Source: an uncultured bacterium
GTDB taxonomy: Bacteria > Bacteroidota > Ignavibacteria > Kapaibacteriales > UBA4661
NCBI GenBank assembly: GCA_937899715.1
Contig: CALCNX010000048.1
Coordinates: 12,501-76,500, forward strand
DNA length: 64,000 nucleotides
Direction: 5' to 3'
Part shown: piece by piece, positions 17,815 through 26,851 of the stretch
Numbering within the stretch: the first letter of the stretch is position 1
Layout: each line of letters begins with the position of its first letter
The notes under the pieces: generated by a model
The model's input: the letters and a program-made list of their open reading frames with translations, nothing else
Database searches by the model: none
Told to the model about the DNA's origin: nothing
Made by a program: the position numbers and the translations under genes

Positions 17815-18177
17815 ATGAAAAAAACAATTCTTACAGTGGATGATTCCATGTCGGTGCGAAAATTTATCGCATTGTCGCTGAAATCTGGTGGCTACCGGGT
17901 CATTTCGGCTGTGGACGGTATGGATGCGTTGGAGATTCTGCCTAAAGAAAAAGTGGATTTGGTGATTACCGATCTAAATATGCCCAATGTTGATGGCTTT
18001 GAATTAGTACGAACAATTCGTCAGAATCCGATGTATAGTGATTTACCAATAATTATCTTATCGTCCTTAGCAGACGTGCAATATATTGAACGCGGAATGC
18101 AAGCAGGGGCAAATTCTTATATCGTTAAACCGTTCAATATGAAAAAGATTCAGTATGAGGTATCAAAATACATTTGA
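17815..18177 (+). CDS. CheY-like response regulator 1
   Basis: A 120-residue single-domain receiver. The acidic pair is DD at 9-10, the phospho-acceptor is D53 in LVITDLNMPNVDG, the switch Ser/Thr lies in IIILSSL, and the Lys is in SYIVKPFN. It has no output domain, so it should act by binding a partner, as CheY does. It is the first of two stand-alone receivers in tandem. Which one reaches the output device and which acts as a phosphate sink cannot be told from sequence. Confidence 0.92.
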   Translation: MKKTILTVDDSMSVRKFIALSLKSGGYRVISAVDGMDALEILPKEKVDLVITDLNMPNVDGFELVRTIRQNPMYSDLPIIILSSLADVQYIERGMQAGANSYIVKPFNMKKIQYEVSKYI

Positions 18178-18281
18178 TAAATTCTTTTCCTGCTTTTATA
18201 TTACTGTGTACACTTCGTACACAATTACCGAAAAATAAACAGACTTCTTATATCTATCAACTTATTTACTAACGAGTTGCT

Positions 18282-18650
18282 ATGAAATTTCTTGTTGTTG
18301 ATGACTCGCCAACGATGCGCCGCATTGTAATCAACGCGCTTCACAGTTTTGGTTACAACGATGTGGTTGAGGCGAGCGACGGGCAAGACGCGCTTGCAAT
18401 TCTCTATACGGAAAAAATTGATTTTGTGATTACCGACTGGAATATGCCGAATATGAACGGTCTGGAATTAACAAAAGCAATCCGTAATGATGCGACCTTT
18501 GGCACTCTTCCTGTTCTGATGGTCACGACGCGCGGTATCAAAGAAGATATTGTGCAAGCGCTTCAAGCTAAAGTGAATAACTACATTGTAAAGCCATTTA
18601 CGCCGGCTGTTCTCAAAGAAAAGATTCAGGCTATTGTGCCAAATGCGTAA
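18282..18650 (+). CDS. cheY: CheY-like response regulator 2
   Basis: A 122-residue single-domain receiver, closest in motif pattern to canonical CheY. It has DDS at 7-9, phospho-acceptor D52 in FVITDWNMPNMNGLEL (the Trp after Asp is typical of CheY), Thr in LMVTTRG and Lys in YIVKPFTP. It lies 104 bases after the first receiver. As the best CheY candidate it would be the substrate of the CheZ-like phosphatase encoded next. The 363-base gap that follows (18651-19013) holds no gene or strong hairpin that I can see and probably contains a promoter. Confidence 0.93.
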   Translation: MKFLVVDDSPTMRRIVINALHSFGYNDVVEASDGQDALAILYTEKIDFVITDWNMPNMNGLELTKAIRNDATFGTLPVLMVTTRGIKEDIVQALQAKVNNYIVKPFTPAVLKEKIQAIVPNA

Positions 18651-19013
18651 GATGATTCTCGTATCAGGTTCTACTCATGCGCGGGCTTCGGTTCTGCACG
18701 AATTGTACTTGTAACAATCTCTTCGTTTTTCTTTATGAGCCTGTCTCTCAAAGGGGCAGGGCGTGGCTTATCTGCGATGCAATCTTTTTACTTAATCAAT
18801 TGATGCCCTAGCACTTGATTCGGCACAGTAATTGAGGAATTAATTGCACCGACAAATCAACTTTGGATGCAAAAAGAATGTCAGAAACCTGCGTTGTTTG
18901 AGCCGCTCAACTTCTCAGTAAGTGTTTTCTAGTGTATTGCTTGGAACACTTTTGCCTATCTTCACTCTTTTGCCTTCATTTCTGTACCCGCATCACACCG
19001 GAGACTGTCCATT

Positions 19014-20132
19014 ATGCGTGTAGGTGAAATCAATGAAATGCTTCACAAAACCGAAGAGTTAAAAGCACTCTTTGTGTTCGGACAGCGCGTCATCCCTTTT
19101 TTGGAAGAGGTATTCCTTTTTATTAGGGAGGTAACGCCGTTGCTGGAGAATATCAATGCTTCAATTGAAGAAAATCTCTCCAAAATGCCCAAGGCGGCAC
19201 AGCAACTCTCTTCGGTAACGAAAGCTACCGAACTTGCGACGACTGAAATATTGGATACGCTTGATGGACTGAGTTACAAAGCCGATGTGATAAGTTCAAA
19301 TATGAAGCAACTTATCCAGATGCAGCGCCAAAACCGTTCCGAGCACGAAAAAATTATCGAAGCCGTGAATGAGCTTCAAAGAAATGAAACCATAGCAACG
19401 GAAGAAAAAGATTCCGTGTATTCACGTATCATTGACGTAATTCGGAAAATCGAAAATCGTGAAGGCGGTCACTCTTCCGCACACTATGTAGATAATATCA
19501 AATCTGCTGTGGCTGTGCTGCAAAAGCCGGAAGTTTCAGAAGAGTTAGTGAATAATTCCGAGAAGCTCCTCGAAAGTATCCGTATGGACTCTACGCAGAT
19601 TATGATGTCTCTGCAAGTCCAAGATATTACTTCTCAGCAGCTTGCGGCTGTCAATAGTTTGCTTCAAACTGTGCAGAACAAGTTGGGCGAGATTATGGTA
19701 CATTTTCGTAATACGGAAATTGGCGAGCTTATTACAGCCTCTACCCGTCGTCCGATACAAGAAGAAACACATGCTACGCAAGTTTCATCCTTACACCGCG
19801 CCATTGCATATGACTCTGATGTCGGCTCTGCGCTTTCCGGCGACCCAAATCGTCAAAATGATGTAGATTCCATTCTTGCGTCGTTTCACGACGGTGGTGC
19901 GGCGGCAATTGCTTCAGCACCGTCATCGGGGAGCATTTCATCACAAAATGATATTGACGCACTTCTAAGCCAGATGAATTCTGGCCCAACGCCTCCACCA
20001 AGCGCTACGTCATCAAGTAGCCCAACGCCGTCTGTTGACCCTGCTTCGCAAGACGACATAGATGCACTTTTCGGTGGCGGAAAAGCTAATGATGCAGCAT
20101 CGCAGGATGATATTGATGCGCTTTTCAAATAA
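19014..20132 (+). CDS. CheZ-like phosphatase with four C-terminal FliM-type motifs
   Basis: The 372-residue protein is mostly helical. Residues 198-212 (MSLQVQDITSQQLAA) match the CheZ active-site helix, with D204 and Q208 in the places of Asp143 and Gln147 of E. coli CheZ, so CheY-phosphate hydrolysis is predicted. The N-terminal 240 residues form long helices as in CheZ. The last 95 residues are disordered, Ser/Pro/Gly-rich, and carry four copies of a short motif: RQNDVDSIL (280-288), SQNDIDALL (310-318), SQDDIDALF (345-353) and SQDDIDALF (363-371). This is the FliM/FliN N-terminal motif (SQxEIDALL) that docks phospho-CheY. E. coli CheZ has one different C-terminal CheY-binding peptide. Multivalent CheY capture is inferred. 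It precedes cheA by 89 bases. Confidence 0.8.
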   Translation: MRVGEINEMLHKTEELKALFVFGQRVIPFLEEVFLFIREVTPLLENINASIEENLSKMPKAAQQLSSVTKATELATTEILDTLDGLSYKADVISSNMKQLIQMQRQNRSEHEKIIEAVNELQRNETIATEEKDSVYSRIIDVIRKIENREGGHSSAHYVDNIKSAVAVLQKPEVSEELVNNSEKLLESIRMDSTQIMMSLQVQDITSQQLAAVNSLLQTVQNKLGEIMVHFRNTEIGELITASTRRPIQEETHATQVSSLHRAIAYDSDVGSALSGDPNRQNDVDSILASFHDGGAAAIASAPSSGSISSQNDIDALLSQMNSGPTPPPSATSSSSPTPSVDPASQDDIDALFGGGKANDAASQDDIDALFK

Positions 20133-20221
20133 CATTGATAACTTTTTGACTCTGTTCAAGCCTCTACGCTTTCTAGTTTTAACTCACGACACACCTACCG
20201 TTTATCGTCCAAAGTACCATT

Positions 20222-22291
20222 ATGTCAGGCGCTCTCGATAACGAAATGAAGGAACTTCTTGATAGTTTTCTTATTGAAACTCAAGAAATTCTTGATACCC
20301 TCGACCAAGACTTGATGCAATTGGAGTCACAAGCGGAAAACTTTGATCTGCTGAACTCCGTCTTTCGCAGTTTTCACACCATTAAGGGAACATCGTCCTT
20401 CATGGGGTTCGAGCAGATAACGGAGATTACACACCATGCCGAAGATATTCTCAATAAACTCCGTAAGGCTGAACTCAAGGTTAATTCTGAAATTGTTGAT
20501 GCACTTTTGGAGGTGTATGATTGGCTGAAAATGCTCCTCAAAAAAGCACAAGCAGCCGATCTTGAGCCGGTAGATTACTCCAAAACAATGGAGAAGCTCA
20601 CGAAAATTGGGCATCCCGATGCAGCCCCTAAAGCCGCCACGAGCGTCTCAGTACCTGCCGCTCCTGTAGCACCCATTCCCGCAGCGCCTGTAGCGGGTTC
20701 GCCAACGCTAGTTGATAACATTCTGAATGATAAATCTTTCGGCACTCAGGGTGACTACTTTACTGATGACGAGCTTTTGATGATTGCAAACGCTTTTGCT
20801 GAAATTAACCAAGCGATGCAACCGTCTGCTCCGTCTGCGGCAAATGATACTTTACCCCCCGTAGAACCACCCGTGGTGGCTTCTGCACCCGAACCAGCAA
20901 AACAACCCGAACCTATCATTACTGCCCCTGCTTCTGTTGCTCCAAAAGCAGCCGAACCGATAGCTGCAAAGAAAGCCCCGTCGCCAGCAGCGGCAATAGC
21001 GAAAGATGCTCCCGCGCCGGACGATAAGAAGGCAGCTGCAGCAGCGACAGAAACAACCATTCGCGTTGATGTCAATCGCTTAGAAACTCTTATGGATTTG
21101 TCGGGTGAGTTGGTGCTGGGGCGTAACCGTCTTGCGCAGGTAACTCAAGAGCTTATGCAACGGTATGAAAATCACGACTTTTTGCGTGAGTTGCAAGAGA
21201 CCAGTTCGACAATAGACTTCATTACGACAGAATTACAATCGGCAATTATGAAAACCCGGATGGTGCCGATTTCCAAAATTTTTCAAAAAGCACCACGTAT
21301 TGTTCGTGACCTCTCTAAAGAATTTGGTAAAGATATTGAACTTGTCTTACGTGGTGAAGAAACTGAGCTTGACCGAGGTATTATTGAAGAGCTTAACGAC
21401 CCGCTCGTCCACATGATTCGTAATTCCTGTGACCACGGCATTGAGCATCCGGGCGAACGGGAAAAAACCGGAAAAAATAACAAAGGTACGCTGATTCTGG
21501 ATGCACAACACGAAGGCAATCATATTGTCGTGAGTATTATCGACGACGGCAAGGGTATTGACCCAGAGATGCTCAAGCGCAAAGCCTTAGAAAAAGGCTT
21601 GATTACAAACGAGCAACTTCAGACGATGACCGACAGAGACGCTTTTAGTCTTATTTTTATGCCCGGCTTCAGTACCGCCGAGAAAGTAACTAGTGTTTCC
21701 GGTCGTGGCGTGGGCATGGACGTTGTACGTACCAATATCCAAAAGTTAAAAGGAATTATTGAAGTTGACTCCAAAATTGGTTCCGGTACAACCTTTACTA
21801 TTAAATTACCACTCACATTGGCAATTATTCAAGGTTTGCTGGTACGCGTTCACTCAGAAATCTACGCATTGCCGCTCAGTGCTGTCGTGGAAGTAGTCAA
21901 TACTGACTTGAACCAAATCTACAGTGTCAATCAAAGCGAAGTTATACGCATCCGTAATCAGGTGTTCCCACTTATTCGGATGGATAAAGTGCTGAAAACT
22001 CCTGTCACCGACACGAGTAAAGTTGCCAAAATCGGAGCTGAGGACACGCTGGAAAACCGCTATGTTGTTGTTGTCGGGTTGGCAGATAAACGGCTTGGCT
22101 TAGTCGTAGATGAGTTGCTGGGACAGAAGGAGATTGTGATTAAATCGCTTGGCGAGTATCTTGGTCATATTCGCGGTATGTCCGGCTCCACTATTTTGGG
22201 TGACGGGCGAGTAATTATGATTCTGGATATTGAAGAGCTTATCCAAGCAGCGCACACTATTACTGCTTCGGTATGGCAGCAACAAGGATAA
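20222..22291 (+). CDS. cheA: Chemotaxis histidine kinase CheA
   Basis: The 689-residue kinase passes phosphate from its own histidine to CheY and CheB. The HPt domain has H52 in SFHTIKGTSSFMG. Residues 140-280 form a long Pro/Ala-rich linker replacing or containing a weak P2 region. The dimerisation domain begins near DVNRLETLMDLSGELVLGRN, followed by the ATP-binding domain with the N box (LVHMIRNSCDHGIE), G1 DDGKGID and G2 GRGVGMDVV. A C-terminal CheW-like domain contains LPLTLAIIQGLLVRV and a DEL motif region. There is a single HPt and no fused receiver. It follows the CheZ-like gene and precedes cheB by 77 bases. Confidence 0.96.
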   Translation: MSGALDNEMKELLDSFLIETQEILDTLDQDLMQLESQAENFDLLNSVFRSFHTIKGTSSFMGFEQITEITHHAEDILNKLRKAELKVNSEIVDALLEVYDWLKMLLKKAQAADLEPVDYSKTMEKLTKIGHPDAAPKAATSVSVPAAPVAPIPAAPVAGSPTLVDNILNDKSFGTQGDYFTDDELLMIANAFAEINQAMQPSAPSAANDTLPPVEPPVVASAPEPAKQPEPIITAPASVAPKAAEPIAAKKAPSPAAAIAKDAPAPDDKKAAAAATETTIRVDVNRLETLMDLSGELVLGRNRLAQVTQELMQRYENHDFLRELQETSSTIDFITTELQSAIMKTRMVPISKIFQKAPRIVRDLSKEFGKDIELVLRGEETELDRGIIEELNDPLVHMIRNSCDHGIEHPGEREKTGKNNKGTLILDAQHEGNHIVVSIIDDGKGIDPEMLKRKALEKGLITNEQLQTMTDRDAFSLIFMPGFSTAEKVTSVSGRGVGMDVVRTNIQKLKGIIEVDSKIGSGTTFTIKLPLTLAIIQGLLVRVHSEIYALPLSAVVEVVNTDLNQIYSVNQSEVIRIRNQVFPLIRMDKVLKTPVTDTSKVAKIGAEDTLENRYVVVVGLADKRLGLVVDELLGQKEIVIKSLGEYLGHIRGMSGSTILGDGRVIMILDIEELIQAAHTITASVWQQQG

Positions 22292-22306
22292 TTTCCTGAA
22301 AACGAG

Positions 22307-22331
22307 CAATCAAGTGCTTTCTCCTTGATTG
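22307..22331 (+). other. Hairpin between cheA and cheB
   Basis: CAATCAAG, a 9-base loop and CTTGATTG form an 8-bp perfect stem in the 77-base gap. It is followed by ATTTGGC and not by a T-run, so it is a weak terminator at best. It may modulate or process the cheA-cheB message. Confidence 0.35.
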
Positions 22332-22368
22332 ATTTGGCAAACAAGAGAAGATTCACTATCAAATTATC

Positions 22369-23610
22369 ATGAAACCAATACGGGTTTTAATTGTTGACGA
22401 TTCAGCATTCGTGCGTAAAGCACTCTCCACAATGCTTCAAAGTGAGCCGGACATTGAGATTGTCGGACTTGCCAATAACGGTAAGGAAGCAGTTGAAAAA
22501 GTTGCCGAACTCAAACCGGACATCGTAACGATGGATGTAGAAATGCCCATCATGAACGGCTTGGAAGCCTTGCGCATAATTATGGAGCAGAACCCGACGC
22601 CGGTTCTTATGGTCAGTAGTATTACCACAGAAGGCGCAGAGGCAACAATAGACGCACTTTCCTTGGGAGCAGTTGATTTTATCTCAAAGCAATCCACGCT
22701 GACCATTCAGCAAACGATGCGCGATGAGCTTGTCGGTAAAGTCAAGGCAATTACTCAAAGTGTCGGCGTGAAGTCGCGTCTAAGCCGTCCGTCCTTACTT
22801 GGTGGATTAGGCTTCCGCAAAGCCTCTTCACTTGTTGGTTCTCCGGCAAAACCAGATGATTCTACCGAGCGTCTCTCTCTACAAGAACGTATTGCGCGTC
22901 GTCGTCAACAATCCATGCAAGATGGCGGAAGCGATTCGCCTGCGCCAGTTGCCGCGTCCCCCTCACAACCTAAGCAATTACATGAAGTGCGCCTTACCGG
23001 AAGAAAACGTCCTTCACCTGGACACGCAAAAGTGGTTGTTTTAGGTGTCTCCACCGGTGGACCACTTGCCCTCCATCAGGTCGTACCACGCCTGCCGAAG
23101 GATTTTCCCGTCGGTATGCTGATTGTACAACATATGCCCGCCCATTTCACCAAATCACTTGCTGACCGCCTGAACACGCTTTCTCATGTAACCGTACGCG
23201 AGGCGCAAGAAGGTGATGTCTTGGAGCCGGGACTTGTTCTTATTGCTCCCGGAGGGTTTCATTTGAAAATCGCCAAAGACCAACGCACTATCCATGTTAC
23301 GCCGGAACCTTCCGAAACACTTCATCGTCCGTCAGTAGATATTACTGCCGAGTCAGTTGTGGATGCTTTTGGCGGTCATGCCGTCGGTGTAATTATGACG
23401 GGTATGGGACGTGATGGCTCGGCGGGGCTGAAAAAACTCAATGCGAAGGGTGGATATGTGATTGCGCAGGACGAGGAATCATGCGTGGTCTATGGCATGC
23501 CGAAAGCAGTGGTAGATGAGGGGATCGCCGATGAAATACAGTCTCTTGATCACCTTGCCGATGCTATTGCTGCTGCCGTTGGCGTTCACGCTGTCGCTGC
23601 TAAAGCATGA
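22369..23610 (+). CDS. cheB: Chemotaxis methylesterase/glutaminase CheB
   Basis: The 413-residue protein removes methyl groups from receptors and can deamidate glutamines. The receiver domain (1-125) has phospho-acceptor D56 in VTMDVEMPIMNG. A charged linker of about 95 residues precedes the esterase domain, which keeps the catalytic triad: S228 in GVSTGGP, H255 in QHMPAHF and D349 in GMGRDGSAGL. It is the last gene of the chemotaxis run and is followed by a strong terminator. With CheR it gives a full adaptation system. Confidence 0.96.
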   Translation: MKPIRVLIVDDSAFVRKALSTMLQSEPDIEIVGLANNGKEAVEKVAELKPDIVTMDVEMPIMNGLEALRIIMEQNPTPVLMVSSITTEGAEATIDALSLGAVDFISKQSTLTIQQTMRDELVGKVKAITQSVGVKSRLSRPSLLGGLGFRKASSLVGSPAKPDDSTERLSLQERIARRRQQSMQDGGSDSPAPVAASPSQPKQLHEVRLTGRKRPSPGHAKVVVLGVSTGGPLALHQVVPRLPKDFPVGMLIVQHMPAHFTKSLADRLNTLSHVTVREAQEGDVLEPGLVLIAPGGFHLKIAKDQRTIHVTPEPSETLHRPSVDITAESVVDAFGGHAVGVIMTGMGRDGSAGLKKLNAKGGYVIAQDEESCVVYGMPKAVVDEGIADEIQSLDHLADAIAAAVGVHAVAAKA

Positions 23611-23656
23611 TCTTGCAGGATTAGGAAAATCCAGCAACCAAAAATTGAACAAGAAA

Positions 23657-23695
23657 GGTATCCAAAGAGTTGTTTGGATGCCTTTTCGTTTTTTT
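23657..23695 (+). terminator. Terminator after cheB
   Basis: GGTATCCAAA, loop GAGTTG and TTTGGATGCC form a 10-bp stem (one G-T pair), followed by TTTTCGTTTTTTT. This is a good intrinsic terminator 46 bases after the cheB stop and marks the end of the chemotaxis transcription unit. Confidence 0.88.
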
Positions 23696-23761
23696 GAGTA
23701 TCGTTTTTTTCGAGCAACCGCGCCTTTGGTCGGTTATGCGTATTGTTCACGAGTGATATGC

Positions 23762-24298
23762 TTATGAGCGGTTATGCTCACAATTGCGAGAATCCTGACA
23801 GACTGCAAAGATTTGCAATGAGTGTTTAAGTGGTTTGAAGCCGTTTTGCGTTGCCACACGGTCTTGAATTTCATTCAGCGTTTCTTCTTGAAATTCTACA
23901 ATATACCCGCATTCGGTGCAAATAAGATGGTCGTGGTTTGGCATCTTGTCGGCAAGCTCAAAGCGAGCACTGTCGCCTTGAAATCGATGCTTGACAAGGA
24001 TATTGCAGCGTGTCAGAAGGTCAAGAGTTGAATAGACCGTAGCACGTGAGACTTGCACATTCTTTGTGCGGAGCGCAAGATACAGTTCATCAGCGCTGAA
24101 ATGCTCTTCACATTCCAAAACACCATCCAGCACGAGATAGCGTTCTTGGGTATTACGATATTTTTTTTCACGTAAAAATTCAACGAACTGCTCTTTGATA
24201 CGAACTGCGTCGGGAGCGGTATCCTGAGCGGTTTGTATCGGTGCAGTGCCGTTGTGATGGGGAAGAACAGGTAATGAAAGGATTGATACTGGTTTCAT
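23762..24298 (-). CDS. Fur-family metal-responsive repressor
   Basis: The 178-residue protein is a winged-helix Fur-family regulator. The DNA-binding part is seen in RNTQERYLVLDGVLECEEHFSADELYLALR and VSRATVYSTLDLL. The metal-binding part has HDHLICTECGYIVEF, where His and two Cys bind metal, and the C-terminal CQDSRNCEHN has the second Cys pair of the structural zinc site. The ATG at 24298 removes a 34-residue upstream stretch without family features. A 30-residue N-terminal extension remains. It could be Fur, Zur or PerR; sequence alone does not settle the metal. It is divergent from the arginine decarboxylase gene. Confidence 0.9.
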   Translation of the reverse strand: MKPVSILSLPVLPHHNGTAPIQTAQDTAPDAVRIKEQFVEFLREKKYRNTQERYLVLDGVLECEEHFSADELYLALRTKNVQVSRATVYSTLDLLTRCNILVKHRFQGDSARFELADKMPNHDHLICTECGYIVEFQEETLNEIQDRVATQNGFKPLKHSLQIFAVCQDSRNCEHNRS

Positions 24299-24449
24299 GG
24301 CTCGTGAAATTGGACGCGCAGCGAGGTAAGCGCGGAGAAACGGGGGCGGTTTATCATAATGATTGACCGCGAAATGTAAAATTATCAAAATACTTGTCAA
24401 AAGCGAAATCTATTCACGTAAAACACTGCGAAAGTTAGTAGAATCTGAC

Positions 24450-24457
24450 TATTTTTG
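24450..24457 (+). promoter_or_regulatory. Candidate -7 promoter box before speA
   Basis: GACTATTTTTGCAC contains TATTTTTG, matching the TAnnTTTG box of FCB promoters, 54 bases before the speA start. No perfect -33 TTG is found. The position between the divergent fur-like and speA genes supports it. Confidence 0.4.
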
Positions 24458-24510
24458 CACTTCTTTTCCTGTAATTCTTCCATTCCACATTCAATAATAC
24501 GTAATCCACC

Positions 24511-26412
24511 ATGAGAGCTTGGTCCACTGACGATTCCTACGAACTTTACAATATGAACGGCTGGGGTGCCGGATATTTCGGTATCAACGAAAAGGGTAAT
24601 ATCACCGTCAGTCCGCGTCGGACTGCGGGCCCTGCCGTTGACCTCAAAGAACTGGTTGACGATCTTATCCTCAAAGACTTGGCATTACCAATTTTGGTTC
24701 GGTTCTCCGATATTATTGGAGACCGTATCGGGCAGATTTCGCAGTGTTTCAAAACCGCGGCGCAGGAATATGGCTTTGAAGGGCGATATTTCGGTGTTTA
24801 TCCCATTAAAGTTAATCAACAAAAGCACGTCGTAGAAGAAATTGTTCGCTATGGACGCGAATTTAATATTGGACTAGAAGCTGGCTCAAAACCTGAGTTG
24901 CAGGCGGTTTTGGCGATTATGGACAATCCTGAGAGCATTATTATTTGCAATGGCTACAAGGACGAAGAGTTTATCGAACTCGCGCTCTTGGCGCAGAAAA
25001 TGGGCAAAGAAATATTTCTTGTCGTTGAAAAATTGAATGAACTCAAGCTCATCAAGACTGTCGCCGAGCGAAATAATGTGCGCCCCAACATCGGTATTCG
25101 TATTAAGCTCACTAATTCCGGAAGCGGAAAATGGGAGGAGTCGGGCGGCGACCAAAGCAAATTTGGTTTGAACGCATCGGAATTGTTGGAGGCGATTGAA
25201 TTTGCCCGCGAGAATAATTTGCTGGATTGTGTGAATATGATTCACTTCCATTTGGGAAGTCAAATTACGAACATTCGGCGTATTAAAGCAGGTTTGCGCG
25301 AGGTATCGCACTTTTACGTGCAACTTCGGAGTCTCGGCTGCAATATACAGTATGTGGACATTGGCGGCGGCTTGGGTGTGGATTACGATGGTTCGGCTTC
25401 GATGGCATCGAACAGCATGAACTACTCTATGCAAGAATATGCCGACGATGCCGTGTATATGCTCTGCGAGGCGTGTAAGAAGTATTCGCTGCCGCATCCG
25501 AACCTTATTACGGAATCCGGCAGGGCGCTTACTGCGCATCATTCTGTGCTGGTGTTGAACGTGCTGGAAGCAACGAGTCTGCCAATCTGGGACGATGAAA
25601 AAGATAAAGTGGCAGCCGAAGATCACCAAATTGTGCAGGATATGTTTTCCATTTACAAAAACCTTGCACCGCGCAATCTTGGCGAAAACTGGCACGACGC
25701 GCAGCAACTTAAAGAAGAGGCGCTCAATCTTTTCTCTCTGGGAATTCTTGACTTACCTACTCGCGCAAAATCGGAAAAGCTCTTCTGGACAATCGCCCGT
25801 GCCGTGCAAAAAATTGCTGCCAAAATGAAAAACGCGCCCGATGAGTTCGAGCAGCTCCAGAAGGTGCTTGCAGACAAGTATTTCTGCAATTTTTCGCTCT
25901 TCCAGTCCTTGCCGGATGCGTGGGCAATAGACCAGATTTTCCCCATCACGCCTGTGCATCGCCTTGCCGAACGCCCGACACAAGAGGCAACATTGCAGGA
26001 CGTAACGTGCGATTCCGACGGCAAAATCGAAAAGTATATCGGTATGTATGATTACCCTTCGTATCTGCCGGTGCATCCACTCAAAAAGGACGAACCATAT
26101 TATTTGGCAGTGTTCCTTGTGGGAGCGTATCAAGAAATCTTGGGTGATTTGCACAATCTTTTTGGTGATACAAACGCAGTGCATATCACGTTGAATAAAA
26201 AAGGTGAGTTCGAGGTAGCACAAATTATCGAAGGCGAGACCGTTGCGGATGTGCTCGAATATGTACAATTCAACCCCAAAGAACTTGTGCGAACGATGGA
26301 AAAATGGGTCAGTACATCGGTAAAAGAATCAAAAATTACGCTGGCGCAAGGAAAAGAATTTTTAGCGATGTATCGTTCCGGTCTGTACGGCTATACATAT
26401 TTGGAAGAATAA
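24511..26412 (+). CDS. speA: Biosynthetic arginine decarboxylase
   Basis: The 633-residue PLP enzyme turns arginine into agmatine for polyamine synthesis. It belongs to the fold III (alanine racemase-like) SpeA family. K100 in FGVYPIKVNQQ is the PLP lysine, HFHLGSQI and DIGGGLGVDYDG are conserved substrate and phosphate-site segments, and TESGRALTAHHSVLV holds another cofactor loop. Length is normal for SpeA. It stands as a single-gene unit between a divergent regulator and a strong terminator. No agmatinase or agmatine deiminase is in the window. Confidence 0.96.
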   Translation: MRAWSTDDSYELYNMNGWGAGYFGINEKGNITVSPRRTAGPAVDLKELVDDLILKDLALPILVRFSDIIGDRIGQISQCFKTAAQEYGFEGRYFGVYPIKVNQQKHVVEEIVRYGREFNIGLEAGSKPELQAVLAIMDNPESIIICNGYKDEEFIELALLAQKMGKEIFLVVEKLNELKLIKTVAERNNVRPNIGIRIKLTNSGSGKWEESGGDQSKFGLNASELLEAIEFARENNLLDCVNMIHFHLGSQITNIRRIKAGLREVSHFYVQLRSLGCNIQYVDIGGGLGVDYDGSASMASNSMNYSMQEYADDAVYMLCEACKKYSLPHPNLITESGRALTAHHSVLVLNVLEATSLPIWDDEKDKVAAEDHQIVQDMFSIYKNLAPRNLGENWHDAQQLKEEALNLFSLGILDLPTRAKSEKLFWTIARAVQKIAAKMKNAPDEFEQLQKVLADKYFCNFSLFQSLPDAWAIDQIFPITPVHRLAERPTQEATLQDVTCDSDGKIEKYIGMYDYPSYLPVHPLKKDEPYYLAVFLVGAYQEILGDLHNLFGDTNAVHITLNKKGEFEVAQIIEGETVADVLEYVQFNPKELVRTMEKWVSTSVKESKITLAQGKEFLAMYRSGLYGYTYLEE

Positions 26413-26445
26413 TTCTGCGAATGGTATCAATAGCAACGACTGAGT

Positions 26446-26493
26446 ACAAGAGATGTAGTGGTTTGTTTAGAGCGCTACATCTCTTGTTTTTTT
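26446..26493 (+). terminator. Terminator after speA
   Basis: ACAAGAGATGTAG and CTACATCTCTTGT pair perfectly over 13 bp, with a 16-base loop, followed by a run of six T. The rest of the gap to 26851 holds an A-run at about 26569 and no supported gene. Confidence 0.9.
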
Positions 26494-26851
26494 AGAAAGG
26501 AATGGTTGACATATCAACAGCGTAAAAATAAAAAAAATTCGCTAATAGAAGATTTTCGCTTTGAGATGTAAAAAAAAAACGTATTTTGGATGTATCGTTT
26601 TTACGCCGACAGACGGTGTTGAAATTAAAGCACTAAAACGGCTTAGGAAAGATTTGTGTGCGGTGTGTGAAGAACTAAAGAAGAAACAAACAAAGCCACG
26701 TATTGAAGATACGTTTATGAGCTTATCGCTGTTGCTCCTTGTCTGCTTTTTGCCTCCCCTCGAACATACCTTTCTGAAGAGCCTCGACGTGAGAGCGGTG
26801 TAAACCACTCCAATCACCCCTTATATTTACATTTCACAGGTGGAGAGCGTT

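Noticed and set aside
23516..23767. 83-codon open frame at the end of cheB
   Set aside because: It overlaps cheB in another frame and continues across the terminator.
26561..26803. 80-codon open frame between speA and aceA
   Set aside because: TTG start, A-run near the start, no recognisable domain, and no ribosome binding site. Left as non-coding.
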